Shown here piece after piece: positions 6,642 to 12,796 of a stretch of 12,796 bases of DNA. The translations under genes and the position numbers were made by a program. Source of the DNA: an uncultured Acetatifactor sp. (lineage in GTDB: Bacteria; Bacillota; Clostridia; Lachnospirales; Lachnospiraceae); assembly GCA_910577235.1 (NCBI GenBank), contig CAJTMX010000041.1:1-12796 (forward strand). The letters run 5' to 3'. The notes beneath the pieces are model-generated. The model made no database searches, was not told where the DNA came from, and saw only the letters and a program-made list of their open reading frames with translations. Each line of letters begins with the position of its first letter. The stretch's first letter is position 1.

Positions 6642-8453
6642 ATGATTGATATGGAAAAGGTTGGAAGAAAGATTGCGTCTCTGCGAAAAGAACGGGGATA
6701 CACGGGGGAGCAACTTGCGGAGCGGCTACAGGTGAGTCCTCAGGCTGTGTCCAAATGGGAAAACGCCAAGTGCCTGCCGGAGACGTCCATCCTTCCCGAT
6801 TTGGCGGAGGCGCTGGACTGTAGCATTGACAATTTGTTGTACCCGCGGGAACTCTTTATCCTCGAAGCGGTCTATACGGACGGGGAGACGCATATTCCGG
6901 TAACACATTTTATCAATAATCTGGTGCGGGACAATGCGCTCAATATCTATGTAAACGCGCCCTTTACCGGCGTCTGTCTTGAAAGCGACAGGGTAAAGGT
7001 CTTGACGGTAAAATATCAGACGTCAAGAGGAATTTTTTATACATTTGCGCCGCAAAATGAAAAGCTTGTTTTGGATAAGGATAGCACATACTTTGGAGGT
7101 GACACGGACTTTCAGGTGATCGGCGCGTATTACGGAAACGAGAAGGGGCATTCCTCCGTCATGCGCAAGATGGAACATTATGAATACTTCAAATGGGACA
7201 GCATAGCGGTGAACCATGAAAATTTCCCCAGCAATACCGCCAGTGGCGATACGGAATATTTGACACTGATCTATTTAAACAACCAGGGGATTCATACCGT
7301 TAGCTGTGCGGAGGGCCAGGAGATTTATTACACGGATCACCGCACAAACCTGACGCCAGGGGACCGTTCAAAATGTATTCTGGAAAATGTGGAAAAACTA
7401 TCCTGGGGAAAAGGAATGGACTGCCCTTGGGCGGGCGCTCTATATGTGGCTCTCAAATATATGGGAGAGGCATATACCTATGATCAGATCATGGGTATGA
7501 GCGGCGCATGTTATCGGGTATGCTTTACCCCGGTGTGGGATTGGAGCTGTACCGACGCCCTTGTAGCCTATGACTATGCTGCGCCCTTATACAAAAATCT
7601 GGGCTATTCCTTCCGTTTTGCAGAGAGAGTGGAAAAGCAGGATAGAAAAAAGGAGCGCCTTGCGATCATGGAGGATATTCGGAACGGCAGACCTGTGCTG
7701 GCCATCAATCTGCGGGTGGCGCCGGAATGGGGCGTTATCACAGGATATACCGAAAACGGTGACAAGTTCCTATGCCGCACCTATTTTGACAAAGAGACTT
7801 TCTCTGCCATGGAGCGGGAAGACGCCCAAAGCGCTAAGGAGCGGCGGATCATCTGCCAGGATAACAAGGGATATCTGTTCAGCGATTTCTGGCCTTTTCT
7901 CATCGCGCATTTCGGTGATAAAGGGGAGGCGCCTTCGCCCCTTTCCATCCTGAGCACATCCCTCAGGGTGCTGACAGAGTCCTTCTATGCCCCGCCCAGA
8001 GACTGCTACTGCCAGGGCAAAGACGCCTATGAGACATGGATGGAAAGCCTTTCCCGGGACTCGGATTTTCAGCCGGAATTCGACAGGGACAATGTAAGCA
8101 GGAGATTGGACGTCAACGACAGTATGCTGCTTAACCTTGAGGACGCGCGGCGGGCGGCGGCCTCCTACCTGCGGGGGAATCTACAGCTGGTCTGTGGTGA
8201 GAGCCGGGAACATCTGGAAAAAATAGCGGATAATTGTCAGACCGTCTGTGATCAGGTGTCCGCCTTTCGGAATAAAGTGAACCATTCCTCTTCCCCTGTG
8301 CTCTGGGATGACGGTACTTCCGGGACTGGCGTATCCACGCCAAAGCTGCGCAGAGAACAGATAGCGCTGCTTGAAAATGCCCTTAAGTTGGACGAAGAGA
8401 ATTGCCGGTTGGCAAAGAGAATCCTGGAAAAGCCGGAGATAACAAACGTATAA
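6642..8453 (+). CDS. XRE-type HTH protein fused to a BtrH/papain-like domain, with duplicated middle unit
   Basis: This is a 603-residue soluble multidomain protein. Residues 5-67 are an XRE-type HTH (KIASLRKERGYTGEQLAERL, recognition helix VSPQAVSKWEN). Residues 72-145 and 157-231 look like two diverged copies of one beta-rich unit (shared pattern A.Y, I.VN, S.D, LT..Y, GI), which resembles the DUF3395 style. Residues 250-450 resemble the BtrH N-terminal/peptidase C39-like papain fold: a nucleophile-like Cys at DCPWAGAL (C261), GMSGACYRVCFTPVWDWSC (285-303), and WGVITGYTENGDKFLCRTYF (363-382). I cannot see a canonical catalytic histidine in the expected WGVITGY region, so activity is uncertain. 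Residues 490-600 are helical. BtrH itself transfers an acyl side chain in butirosin synthesis; whether this protein is an acyltransferase, peptidase or ligand sensor is unknown. It starts at ATG 6642, 9 nt after AGGAGGG. It follows the XRE-ABC operon on the same strand but has its own regulatory region. Confidence 0.72.
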   Translation: MIDMEKVGRKIASLRKERGYTGEQLAERLQVSPQAVSKWENAKCLPETSILPDLAEALDCSIDNLLYPRELFILEAVYTDGETHIPVTHFINNLVRDNALNIYVNAPFTGVCLESDRVKVLTVKYQTSRGIFYTFAPQNEKLVLDKDSTYFGGDTDFQVIGAYYGNEKGHSSVMRKMEHYEYFKWDSIAVNHENFPSNTASGDTEYLTLIYLNNQGIHTVSCAEGQEIYYTDHRTNLTPGDRSKCILENVEKLSWGKGMDCPWAGALYVALKYMGEAYTYDQIMGMSGACYRVCFTPVWDWSCTDALVAYDYAAPLYKNLGYSFRFAERVEKQDRKKERLAIMEDIRNGRPVLAINLRVAPEWGVITGYTENGDKFLCRTYFDKETFSAMEREDAQSAKERRIICQDNKGYLFSDFWPFLIAHFGDKGEAPSPLSILSTSLRVLTESFYAPPRDCYCQGKDAYETWMESLSRDSDFQPEFDRDNVSRRLDVNDSMLLNLEDARRAAASYLRGNLQLVCGESREHLEKIADNCQTVCDQVSAFRNKVNHSSSPVLWDDGTSGTGVSTPKLRREQIALLENALKLDEENCRLAKRILEKPEITNV

Positions 8454-8569
8454 CGGAATCCATACACCCGATTCCGAACGCCATGCCGAAATGGGGACGG
8501 AGTATAAGAAAGCGCTTTTACGGCATAAATAAAACAAGGTTCAGATCAATTCTAAAAGGAGGAATTCTC
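8454..8569 (+). other. Structured spacer upstream of the peroxiredoxin gene
   Basis: The 116-nt gap contains a perfect inverted repeat CGGAATC/GATTCCG (8454-8476, 9-nt loop) abutting the previous stop codon. There is also a longer-range repeat ATGCCG (8483-8488)/CGGCAT (8521-8526) enclosing a perfect AAAGCGCTTT palindrome (8509-8518). The first hairpin lacks a T-run, so it is not a standard terminator. No convincing promoter was found. A strong AAAGGAGG (8555-8562) serves the next gene. Confidence 0.35.
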
Positions 8570-9028
8570 ATGTTAAAAGTAGGAACAAAGGCTCCGGCAT
8601 TCACACTGCCGGACCAGAACGGGACCGTGCATACGCTGGAGCAGTACCGGGGCAACAAAGTGATCCTGTATTTTTATCCCAAGGACAACACGCCCGGCTG
8701 TACCAAACAGGCCTGCAGCTTTGGACAGCTGTACCCGCAGTTTCGGGAACAGGGCGCGGTGGTGCTGGGAGTGAGCAGGGACAGCGTGTCTTCCCACAAG
8801 AAGTTTGAGGAGAAATACAATCTGCCGTTCACATTATTGTCCGACCCCGAATTGTCCTGCATCCAGGCCTACGATGTATGGCAGGAAAAAATAAACTGCG
8901 GGAAGGCCAGCATGGGCGTAGTGCGCACCACCTACCTAATTGATGAGGAGGGCATTATCGTCAAAGCTCTGGGCAATGTCAAGGCGGCTGAGAACCCGGC
9001 CCAGATGTTGGAGGAAATACGGAAGTAA
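8570..9028 (+). CDS. bcp: Thioredoxin-dependent thiol peroxidase (Bcp/PrxQ-type peroxiredoxin)
   Basis: This 152-residue cytoplasmic peroxiredoxin reduces H2O2 and organic hydroperoxides using thioredoxin. The thioredoxin-fold core starts GTKAPAFTLPDQNG. The active site is YFYPKDNTPGCTKQAC, with peroxidatic C44 and resolving C49 at the five-residue spacing typical of the BCP/PrxQ class. GVSRDSVSSHKKF and LLSDPE (central) and RTTYLIDEEG near the C-terminus are further family motifs. Length is normal for Bcp. The reading frame is open further upstream, but ATG 8570 follows AAAGGAGG at 8555-8562 and matches the usual family start. A strong terminator follows, so it is the last gene of its transcript. 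In an anaerobe it would protect against oxygen exposure. Confidence 0.95.
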   Translation: MLKVGTKAPAFTLPDQNGTVHTLEQYRGNKVILYFYPKDNTPGCTKQACSFGQLYPQFREQGAVVLGVSRDSVSSHKKFEEKYNLPFTLLSDPELSCIQAYDVWQEKINCGKASMGVVRTTYLIDEEGIIVKALGNVKAAENPAQMLEEIRK

Positions 9029-9084
9029 GGACACTCATTTCTCCCGGCCAACGGTAATATATGTGCAGGTCACATGCTATAAAT

Positions 9085-9125
9085 AGCAGCTTACCGCGAT
9101 TTTGTTGCGGTGGGCTGCTTTTTTG
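9085..9125 (+). terminator. Strong Rho-independent terminator after bcp
   Basis: A 13-bp stem pairs AGCAGC/GCTGCT (9085-9090 with 9114-9119), two T-G wobbles, and ACCGC/GCGGT (9093-9097 with 9107-9111). It has a 9-nt loop and is followed directly by T5 (9120-9124). Confidence 0.85.
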
Positions 9126-9158
9126 AGAGACCGCGTAGTTTTCTATTTTGATGATATA

Positions 9159-9167
9159 TGGTATACT
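9159..9167 (+). promoter_or_regulatory. dcd: Extended -10 promoter of the dCTP deaminase gene
   Basis: TGGTATACT is an extended -10 element (TG, one nt, TATACT at 9162-9167). The -35 17 nt upstream (TTTTCT, 9139-9144) is poor, as is usual for extended -10 promoters. It lies between the bcp terminator and the gene, leaving a leader of about 60 nt. Confidence 0.5.
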
Positions 9168-9235
9168 GGCAATAGGCATGGCCGTCATTTTGAACAGGAG
9201 ACGTTACAATAATTACAATAAGCGAGGAAATATCC

Positions 9236-9784
9236 ATGATCTTATCAGACAAAACTATGTTAAAGATGCTGGAGGAAAAGGCTCTTGTCATCTCTCCCCT
9301 GGAGGAAAGCCAGATACAGCCCGCCAGTGTGGACGTACGGCTGGGGAATACCTTCGGCATCGTGGAGGACACCCCCACGGGCGTCATCACGCTGGACAGT
9401 GAAGTCCGGTACAAGACTATTGAGACGGACACCTATATCCTGTTGCCGGGACAGTTTGTGCTGGCTACCACGATGGAATATTTTGAGCTGCCGGACAATA
9501 TCACTGCCTTTGTGGAAGGGCGCAGTTCTCTGGGCAGGATGGGCCTGTTTATCCAGAATGCGGGCTGGGTGGACCCCGGTTTCAGAGGGGAGATCACTCT
9601 GGAACTGTTCAATGCCAACCGCTGCGCTATAGAGCTGAAATCCGGAAGAAGAGTGGGACAGCTGGTATTTGCCCGGATGGACAACCCCGCGCTGCATCCC
9701 TATCAGGGCAAATACCAGGGACAGAGAGGGGCCACCGGCTCCAAGGTTTATCTGGACCCTGAAAACCTGCCCGGGGATTTATGA
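9236..9784 (+). CDS. dcd: dCTP deaminase, possibly bifunctional dCTP deaminase/dUTPase
   Basis: This 182-residue enzyme of the dUTPase-like fold deaminates dCTP to dUTP for thymidylate synthesis. SVDVRLGN (31-38), the phosphate/nucleotide motif EGRSSLGR (94-101), the catalytic glutamate E123 in EITLELFN, and the C-terminal YQGQRGATGS (160-169) are all present. Length fits the family. The active-site loop reads AGWVDPGF. This resembles the AG[FW]xDPGF loop of the bifunctional deaminase/dUTPases of Mycobacterium tuberculosis and Methanocaldococcus jannaschii, rather than the TAHRIDPGW of the monofunctional E. coli enzyme. A direct dCTP-to-dUMP reaction is therefore possible; this is inference. 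It starts at ATG 9236 after a GAGG site. It is apparently monocistronic and no clear terminator was seen downstream. Confidence 0.94.
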   Translation: MILSDKTMLKMLEEKALVISPLEESQIQPASVDVRLGNTFGIVEDTPTGVITLDSEVRYKTIETDTYILLPGQFVLATTMEYFELPDNITAFVEGRSSLGRMGLFIQNAGWVDPGFRGEITLELFNANRCAIELKSGRRVGQLVFARMDNPALHPYQGKYQGQRGATGSKVYLDPENLPGDL

Positions 9785-9913
9785 CCTTTGGGGTAACACC
9801 TTCTCGGGCAAGAGGGCATGATGGGCAAGCTGTAATCAAGATGCTACGGTACAAAAAAGCCTGAGAGCGGTTGGGCGGTACCGGCGGCAGACCGTCTGAA
9901 AGCCGGGGATGCC

Positions 9914-10663
9914 TCAGATACCGTAGGAGTCCCGCAGATCGCTGGATATGTGGTCCAGATCGGGGTAAACCGCGCTCTCGGTGATACCGAACACCCGCAG
10001 GCTGTCTATAAAGTACTTTTTCCTGTCTGCGGGAATGATGATCTTGTACAACATATCCTCGCCACAGATCTCCTCCAGCCGCTGCAAAGAATTGTGCACG
10101 GTAAAATTGGAATGCTGGGAATACATCCGCAGATCGTTCTCCGTGGAACTGCAGGCCAGGATGCGGTCCACCAGCTCAGGATTGTGGTGATTGTGCTTAA
10201 AGGCAGGCAGCAGCATCTCCTGGGTGGTATCCGCGTCAATGGGATAGATGCAGCGGCCAAAGCCCTCCTTTTCATTGAGCAGATCGGGAGCCAGCACCCA
10301 TACCCCGGCATCGATCTCAGGGGTGGAGCGGTAAGTCTCCGTGGCGAAAAAGGCGGCGATAAGAGGCGACTCGCTCCAGTCCAGCATCCTGGTGGGCAGA
10401 CCGTAATGCTGCATAAGGGATACCCATGCGGCATAATTGTGTTTTCGGGGCGGATTGTCCAGTATCTGCCGGGCCCGGATATAGAAATCGTTGGTAATAT
10501 ACCGTTCCACTTCCAGACGCCTCTTACTGCGCTGGATGGAGGGGATCAAAGTCAGGGCGGCATTTTCCTCGCCCCGGTACCACAGCCGGGAGCCGTGTTT
10601 TGCATATAAGCCGTTCATAAACTGCAACAGTTCGTCGATGGTGCGAATCTCCTGGATGATCAT
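9914..10663 (-). CDS. FRG-domain protein (249 aa)
   Basis: This 249-residue soluble protein has the FRG domain, a family named for its conserved [FWY]RG motif with no settled biochemical function. The name motif is RLWYRGE (26-32). The family's central block, LMQHYGLPTRMLDWSESPLIAAFFA (83-107), is complete, followed by GVWVL and a charged C-terminal half. There are no membrane segments or signal peptide. FRG proteins are scattered in bacterial accessory regions and phages, so horizontal gain is possible but not shown by the sequence. It stands alone on the minus strand between dcd and a divergent membrane gene, with a near-consensus promoter (10705-10733) and an AAGGAAA ribosome site before ATG 10663. 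On the minus strand, a T6 run (9858-9853) after a weak GC-rich stem may act as terminator. Confidence 0.82.
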   Translation of the reverse strand: MIIQEIRTIDELLQFMNGLYAKHGSRLWYRGEENAALTLIPSIQRSKRRLEVERYITNDFYIRARQILDNPPRKHNYAAWVSLMQHYGLPTRMLDWSESPLIAAFFATETYRSTPEIDAGVWVLAPDLLNEKEGFGRCIYPIDADTTQEMLLPAFKHNHHNPELVDRILACSSTENDLRMYSQHSNFTVHNSLQRLEEICGEDMLYKIIIPADRKKYFIDSLRVFGITESAVYPDLDHISSDLRDSYGI

Positions 10664-10704
10664 GGCATTTTCCTTTTCTGTCTTTTCTATAGATTATTGA
10701 CCAT

Positions 10705-10733
10705 ATTATAAGGGTTTTCCACATAAAAGTCAA
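10705..10733 (-). promoter_or_regulatory. Near-consensus sigma-A promoter of the FRG gene
   Basis: Read on the minus strand: TTGACT (10733-10728), 17 nt, TATAAT (10710-10705). This is one substitution from the full consensus, with ideal spacing. The leader is about 40 nt. It is among the strongest-looking promoters in the window. Confidence 0.8.
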
Positions 10734-10775
10734 AATAGTCTGCGACATGGTTTAATTCTCTGCGGAATCAGTTGC

Positions 10776-10804
10776 TTGTGCAATATGTATACCTGTGTTA
10801 GAAT
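10776..10804 (+). promoter_or_regulatory. Candidate promoter of the 163-aa membrane protein
   Basis: TTGTGC (10776-10781), 17 nt, TAGAAT (10799-10804), with an upstream TG (10796-10797) giving an extended -10. The start site would fall close to the ribosome site at 10810-10815, which is unusually short, so confidence is moderate. It is divergent from the FRG promoter. Confidence 0.45.
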
Positions 10805-10822
10805 GAAAGCGGGAGGTGCGGT

Positions 10823-11314
10823 ATGAAAAAGGTTTTATCTATTACAGCTACCGTTGCGGGAGCGGCTTACCTGGCAGCAGGCATTGCGCTTTTGCTGGTT
10901 TTCCAGGACAGCATTAAGCTTGCCATGGGCTATGGGGAGGGTTACGGGATAGAACTGACCAATGTATATCCCATACAGAATGTGCTGGATCTGGCATTGG
11001 TGGGAGTTCCCTGTGTAGTGCTGGGTATCTTGTCCATGTCGGAAAGTATGCAAAACAGTCAGAGACTGGACTTACTCTTTGTGGTATATAGCGGCGTAAT
11101 GCTGACTGTAGGCGGATTGCTCAACCGTATAGGCGCATTTTTCAACAATTACTTTACCAGCAGGATGGAGGGCGCGGAGGGCCTGGTAAATATGAGCATC
11201 ATCAGCGGCGTCTTTGGCTGGATCGATTTCCTGGCAAAGTTGTCTCTGGTGCTGCTGTTGCTGCGGGGCGCACTCAGCCTGGGAGAAAATGCAAAAAAAG
11301 TTGAGCAGACCTAA
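10823..11314 (+). CDS. Small four-helix membrane protein of unknown function (163 aa)
   Basis: This 163-residue protein has four hydrophobic segments (about 7-27, 52-72, 83-104 and 125-148) and a short charged tail (GENAKKVEQT). The first helix follows MKK and could look like a signal peptide, but no cleavage site is convincing and it is more likely a membrane anchor. No catalytic or transport motif is visible and I do not recognise the family. The GGGAGG site (10810-10815) precedes ATG 10823. It is divergent from the FRG gene. The next gene starts 92 nt downstream on the same strand, with no clear terminator between, so read-through is possible. Confidence 0.78.
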   Translation: MKKVLSITATVAGAAYLAAGIALLLVFQDSIKLAMGYGEGYGIELTNVYPIQNVLDLALVGVPCVVLGILSMSESMQNSQRLDLLFVVYSGVMLTVGGLLNRIGAFFNNYFTSRMEGAEGLVNMSIISGVFGWIDFLAKLSLVLLLLRGALSLGENAKKVEQT

Positions 11315-11360
11315 ATAATTTACATGCGTAATCCGATAAAGAATACAGAGACTGCAAATT

Positions 11361-11380
11361 TTGCCAAAAGGAGTTGGCAA
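11361..11380 (+). promoter_or_regulatory. Hairpin with a Shine-Dalgarno-like loop before the coiled-coil gene
   Basis: TTGCCAA (11361-11367) and TTGGCAA (11374-11380) form a perfect 7-bp stem with loop AAGGAG. It ends 26 nt before the chosen start codon and just before a purine-rich ribosome site. There is no T-run, so it is not a terminator. It may be a translational control element or a DNA-level operator. A weak promoter (TTTACA 11319-11324, 17 nt, AATACA 11342-11347) lies just upstream. Confidence 0.35.
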
Positions 11381-11406
11381 CAGGGAGGAAGGGAAAGGGA
11401 TTTCTT

Positions 11407-12408
11407 ATGAAAGTAAACAATGTCAGTATTTTTATGGGGGAGGATACTCAGAGCGGTCGCAGGCAGTTGCTCGGTCTGAGCCAGGAACAGGGCAACACAG
11501 CTTCTTTTTTTGCGGGTTCGTTAAATAACAATATAGATCCCATTGCCCAGAAAAAACAACAGGCGCAGAAACAGGCCTTAAAGGTGGTGTCGGACGCTTT
11601 TGCCGCAGACCGTAAGCTGGATACGGAGGTTGCACTGCGGGAGGCGAAGATAAAGGAACTCCGGGCCGAAAATCTGGAGGCAAAACGGGCGCTGAACGAT
11701 CTGGAAATCCAGAAACAGGAGATCGGTAAGGTTTATGGGCTGGATGAGGAAGGTCTTTCCGATGAGGACTGGAAGATTTTGAATGCGGGCAGTGAAGATC
11801 CCGATAAGCTCACGGATGAGGAAAAAGTACGTTTTCAGGAGTTGAAAGATCAGGGCCTAATGGAATATTATGGCCGATGCAAGGATATTGACGATCTGGC
11901 GGCCCCCTATAAACAGATTATTGATGATAATACGAATGAGATCAAGAGTTACAGCGCAGCCAATAAGGCGGTACAAAGTGGCCGTTTGGATCTGCGCAGA
12001 AATCCCATGATCAGGGCTCAGGAAGAGGCAGAGGCTATTATGGACGCCGCCCGCGAAGAGGTCATCGGAATGATCAAGGACGAGGGCATGGACCACGTGG
12101 ACGAAGAGATGCAGGACAAAGTGGAACAGGCCCAGGAAAACAAAGAAAAGAAAGAGGAAGAGGAAGAAAAGCTGGAGGCGGTCCGGGAGGAAAAAGCCCA
12201 GATACAGAGCCGGGCCGAGGCAGCCCGGGAGAAAGCCAAACAGAACGAGGAACGCGCCGAGGAGTTGCTGGATGCTCTGCCTGCGGAAGAGATGATACTG
12301 ATGAAGGACGGAAGAGCCGACTTCCAGCAGGAACTCAAGGATATTATGAACCGGATGAAACTGATGGCCGAAGATCTGAAAGGCGCGGCCGTGGACGCGA
12401 CGCTGTAA
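11407..12408 (+). CDS. Highly charged helical/coiled-coil protein of unknown function
   Basis: This 333-residue protein is almost wholly helical and rich in Glu, Lys, Gln and Ala, with no membrane segment or signal peptide. Residues 1-45 (VNNVSIFMGEDTQSG, SFFAGSLNNNIDPI) look like a short non-helical head. Residues 46-110 and 200-290 are probable coiled coils, the latter with a run of acidic/lysine residues (KEKKEEEEEKLEAVREEK). A middle segment (113-150) is acidic and loop-like. I do not recognise a named family; the head pattern suggests a conserved protein of Lachnospiraceae, possibly a scaffold or secreted substrate. ATG 11407 is chosen because AAAGGGA ends 6 nt upstream; a TTG at 11374 would extend it by 11 residues but lies in a hairpin stem with no spacing from its ribosome site. 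A bidirectional terminator follows. Confidence 0.8.
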   Translation: MKVNNVSIFMGEDTQSGRRQLLGLSQEQGNTASFFAGSLNNNIDPIAQKKQQAQKQALKVVSDAFAADRKLDTEVALREAKIKELRAENLEAKRALNDLEIQKQEIGKVYGLDEEGLSDEDWKILNAGSEDPDKLTDEEKVRFQELKDQGLMEYYGRCKDIDDLAAPYKQIIDDNTNEIKSYSAANKAVQSGRLDLRRNPMIRAQEEAEAIMDAAREEVIGMIKDEGMDHVDEEMQDKVEQAQENKEKKEEEEEKLEAVREEKAQIQSRAEAAREKAKQNEERAEELLDALPAEEMILMKDGRADFQQELKDIMNRMKLMAEDLKGAAVDATL

Positions 12409-12463
12409 ATGCGATATTCCGGGCAGCGAACCTAAGAGGCCGGAAAGCATCAAGATACATAAT

Positions 12464-12505
12464 ATATAAAAGTCCCCGCTGACGCATGTCAGCGGGGACA
12501 ATTTT
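12464..12505. terminator. Bidirectional Rho-independent terminator
   Basis: A perfect 12-bp stem GTCCCCGCTGAC/GTCAGCGGGGAC (12472-12483 and 12488-12499) with a GCAT loop. On the plus strand AATTTTAATT follows; on the minus strand CTTTTATATATT follows. It lies between two convergent genes and can serve both. Confidence 0.88.
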
Positions 12506-12524
12506 AATTGTACCTGTAAAACTG

Positions 12525-12796
12525 TCAATTACCTGTCATTGCCGGGTCGTTACCGGAGACAGTGCCGGTATTGTCAGTTTCCGGAACCCCCGCATTGCCG
12601 CCGGAAACAGTGGGAATGTTATCGGTTCCCTCATCCGGTTCAGGGCTGTCAGGAACCGGTGTCAGATGTTTGCCATCCTCGCTATCTGCTTGGTTTGCTA
12701 TGGACATCTTTGCAATTCTGGTGGTATCCTTTTTTGCAACTGTGATATCGGTAATCGTAGCGGTCACATTGTTGTTCATCCACCACATCTGAACCT
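12525..12796 (-). CDS. C-terminal part of an unrecognised protein with Pro/Thr/Asp-rich repeated tail (partial)
   Basis: The reading frame stays open to the window edge, so only the last ~90 residues are seen. A Met at 12788 could be an internal residue rather than the start. The visible part begins VQMWWMNNNVTATITDITVAKKD, likely beta-rich. It ends in a disordered acidic tail of about 50 residues (PVPDSPEPDEG...) with an imperfect repeat, GTDNIPTVSGGNAG then ETDNTGTVSGNDPA. Such tails occur in surface or secreted Firmicute proteins, but no anchor, sortase motif or membrane helix follows. The gene is convergent with the coiled-coil gene and shares its terminator. The family is not recognised. 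Confidence 0.65.
   Translation of the reverse strand, partial: VQMWWMNNNVTATITDITVAKKDTTRIAKMSIANQADSEDGKHLTPVPDSPEPDEGTDNIPTVSGGNAGVPETDNTGTVSGNDPAMTGN

Noticed and set aside
8461..8500. Passing resemblance of ACACCCGATTCCGAACGCCA to a 5S rRNA segment
   Set aside because: Only a short local likeness. The rest of a 5S fold is absent, and the stretch is better described by the CGGAATC/GATTCCG dyad.
8402..8569. Upstream extension of the peroxiredoxin reading frame
   Set aside because: It overlaps the previous gene and has no family similarity. AAAGGAGG before ATG 8570 and the standard Bcp start decide the shorter form.
9950..10609. Plus-strand ORF of 219 codons opposite the FRG gene
   Set aside because: The minus-strand FRG motifs and promoter are clear. 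The plus frame shows no domain and is a shadow.
11857..12528. Minus-strand ORF of 223 codons rich in Phe/Leu opposite the coiled-coil gene
   Set aside because: It is the antisense of Glu/Lys-rich codons, runs through the bidirectional terminator, and has no ribosome site.

Overview
The window looks like chromosomal DNA of an anaerobic Firmicute, most likely a Lachnospiraceae/Clostridia member. The reasons are Bacillota-type Shine-Dalgarno sites (GGAGG/AGGAGG), sigma-A-like promoters, Rho-independent terminators, moderate GC, XRE-type one-component regulators next to ABC-2 exporters, and a 7TM-degenerate GGDEF-EAL protein type typical of that family. I see no rRNA, tRNA, CRISPR array, transposase or phage structural gene.

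Region 1 (1-2700): a small polytopic membrane protein, then an EAL c-di-GMP phosphodiesterase ending at a clear terminator. The EAL protein is the oddest gene here. Its first ~90 residues read as the front half of a GNAT acetyltransferase, cut off before the acetyl-CoA loop. This is joined in frame to the last three membrane helices of a 7TM sensor, followed by a degenerate GGDEF and a complete EAL domain.

Region 2 (2760-6360): a compact operon with its own consensus promoter and a palindromic putative operator. It encodes an XRE/TPR-like regulator, an ABC ATPase and a 12-13 TM ABC-2-like permease, with a 1-nt gap and a 17-nt overlap between genes. A weak terminator follows.

Region 3 (6360-8570): a structured leader with a perfect 14-bp palindrome precedes a 603-residue protein that fuses an XRE-type HTH, two copies of a ~75-residue beta-rich unit and a BtrH/papain-like domain. 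It resembles a regulator joined to an enzyme or sensor domain. This gene and the Region 2 operon are the best candidates for an undescribed system, although no function is demonstrated for either.

Region 4 (8570-9790): housekeeping genes for a Bcp-type peroxiredoxin with a strong terminator, and a dCTP deaminase with features of the bifunctional deaminase/dUTPase type.

Region 5 (9900-12796): a minus-strand FRG-domain protein with a near-consensus promoter, divergent from a small 4-TM protein. Next is a highly charged, helical/coiled-coil protein preceded by a hairpin. A perfect 12-bp-stem bidirectional terminator separates it from a convergent minus-strand gene that runs off the window end and has a Pro/Thr/Asp-rich repeated tail.

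All calls come from reading the sequence and family knowledge. No database search was run.
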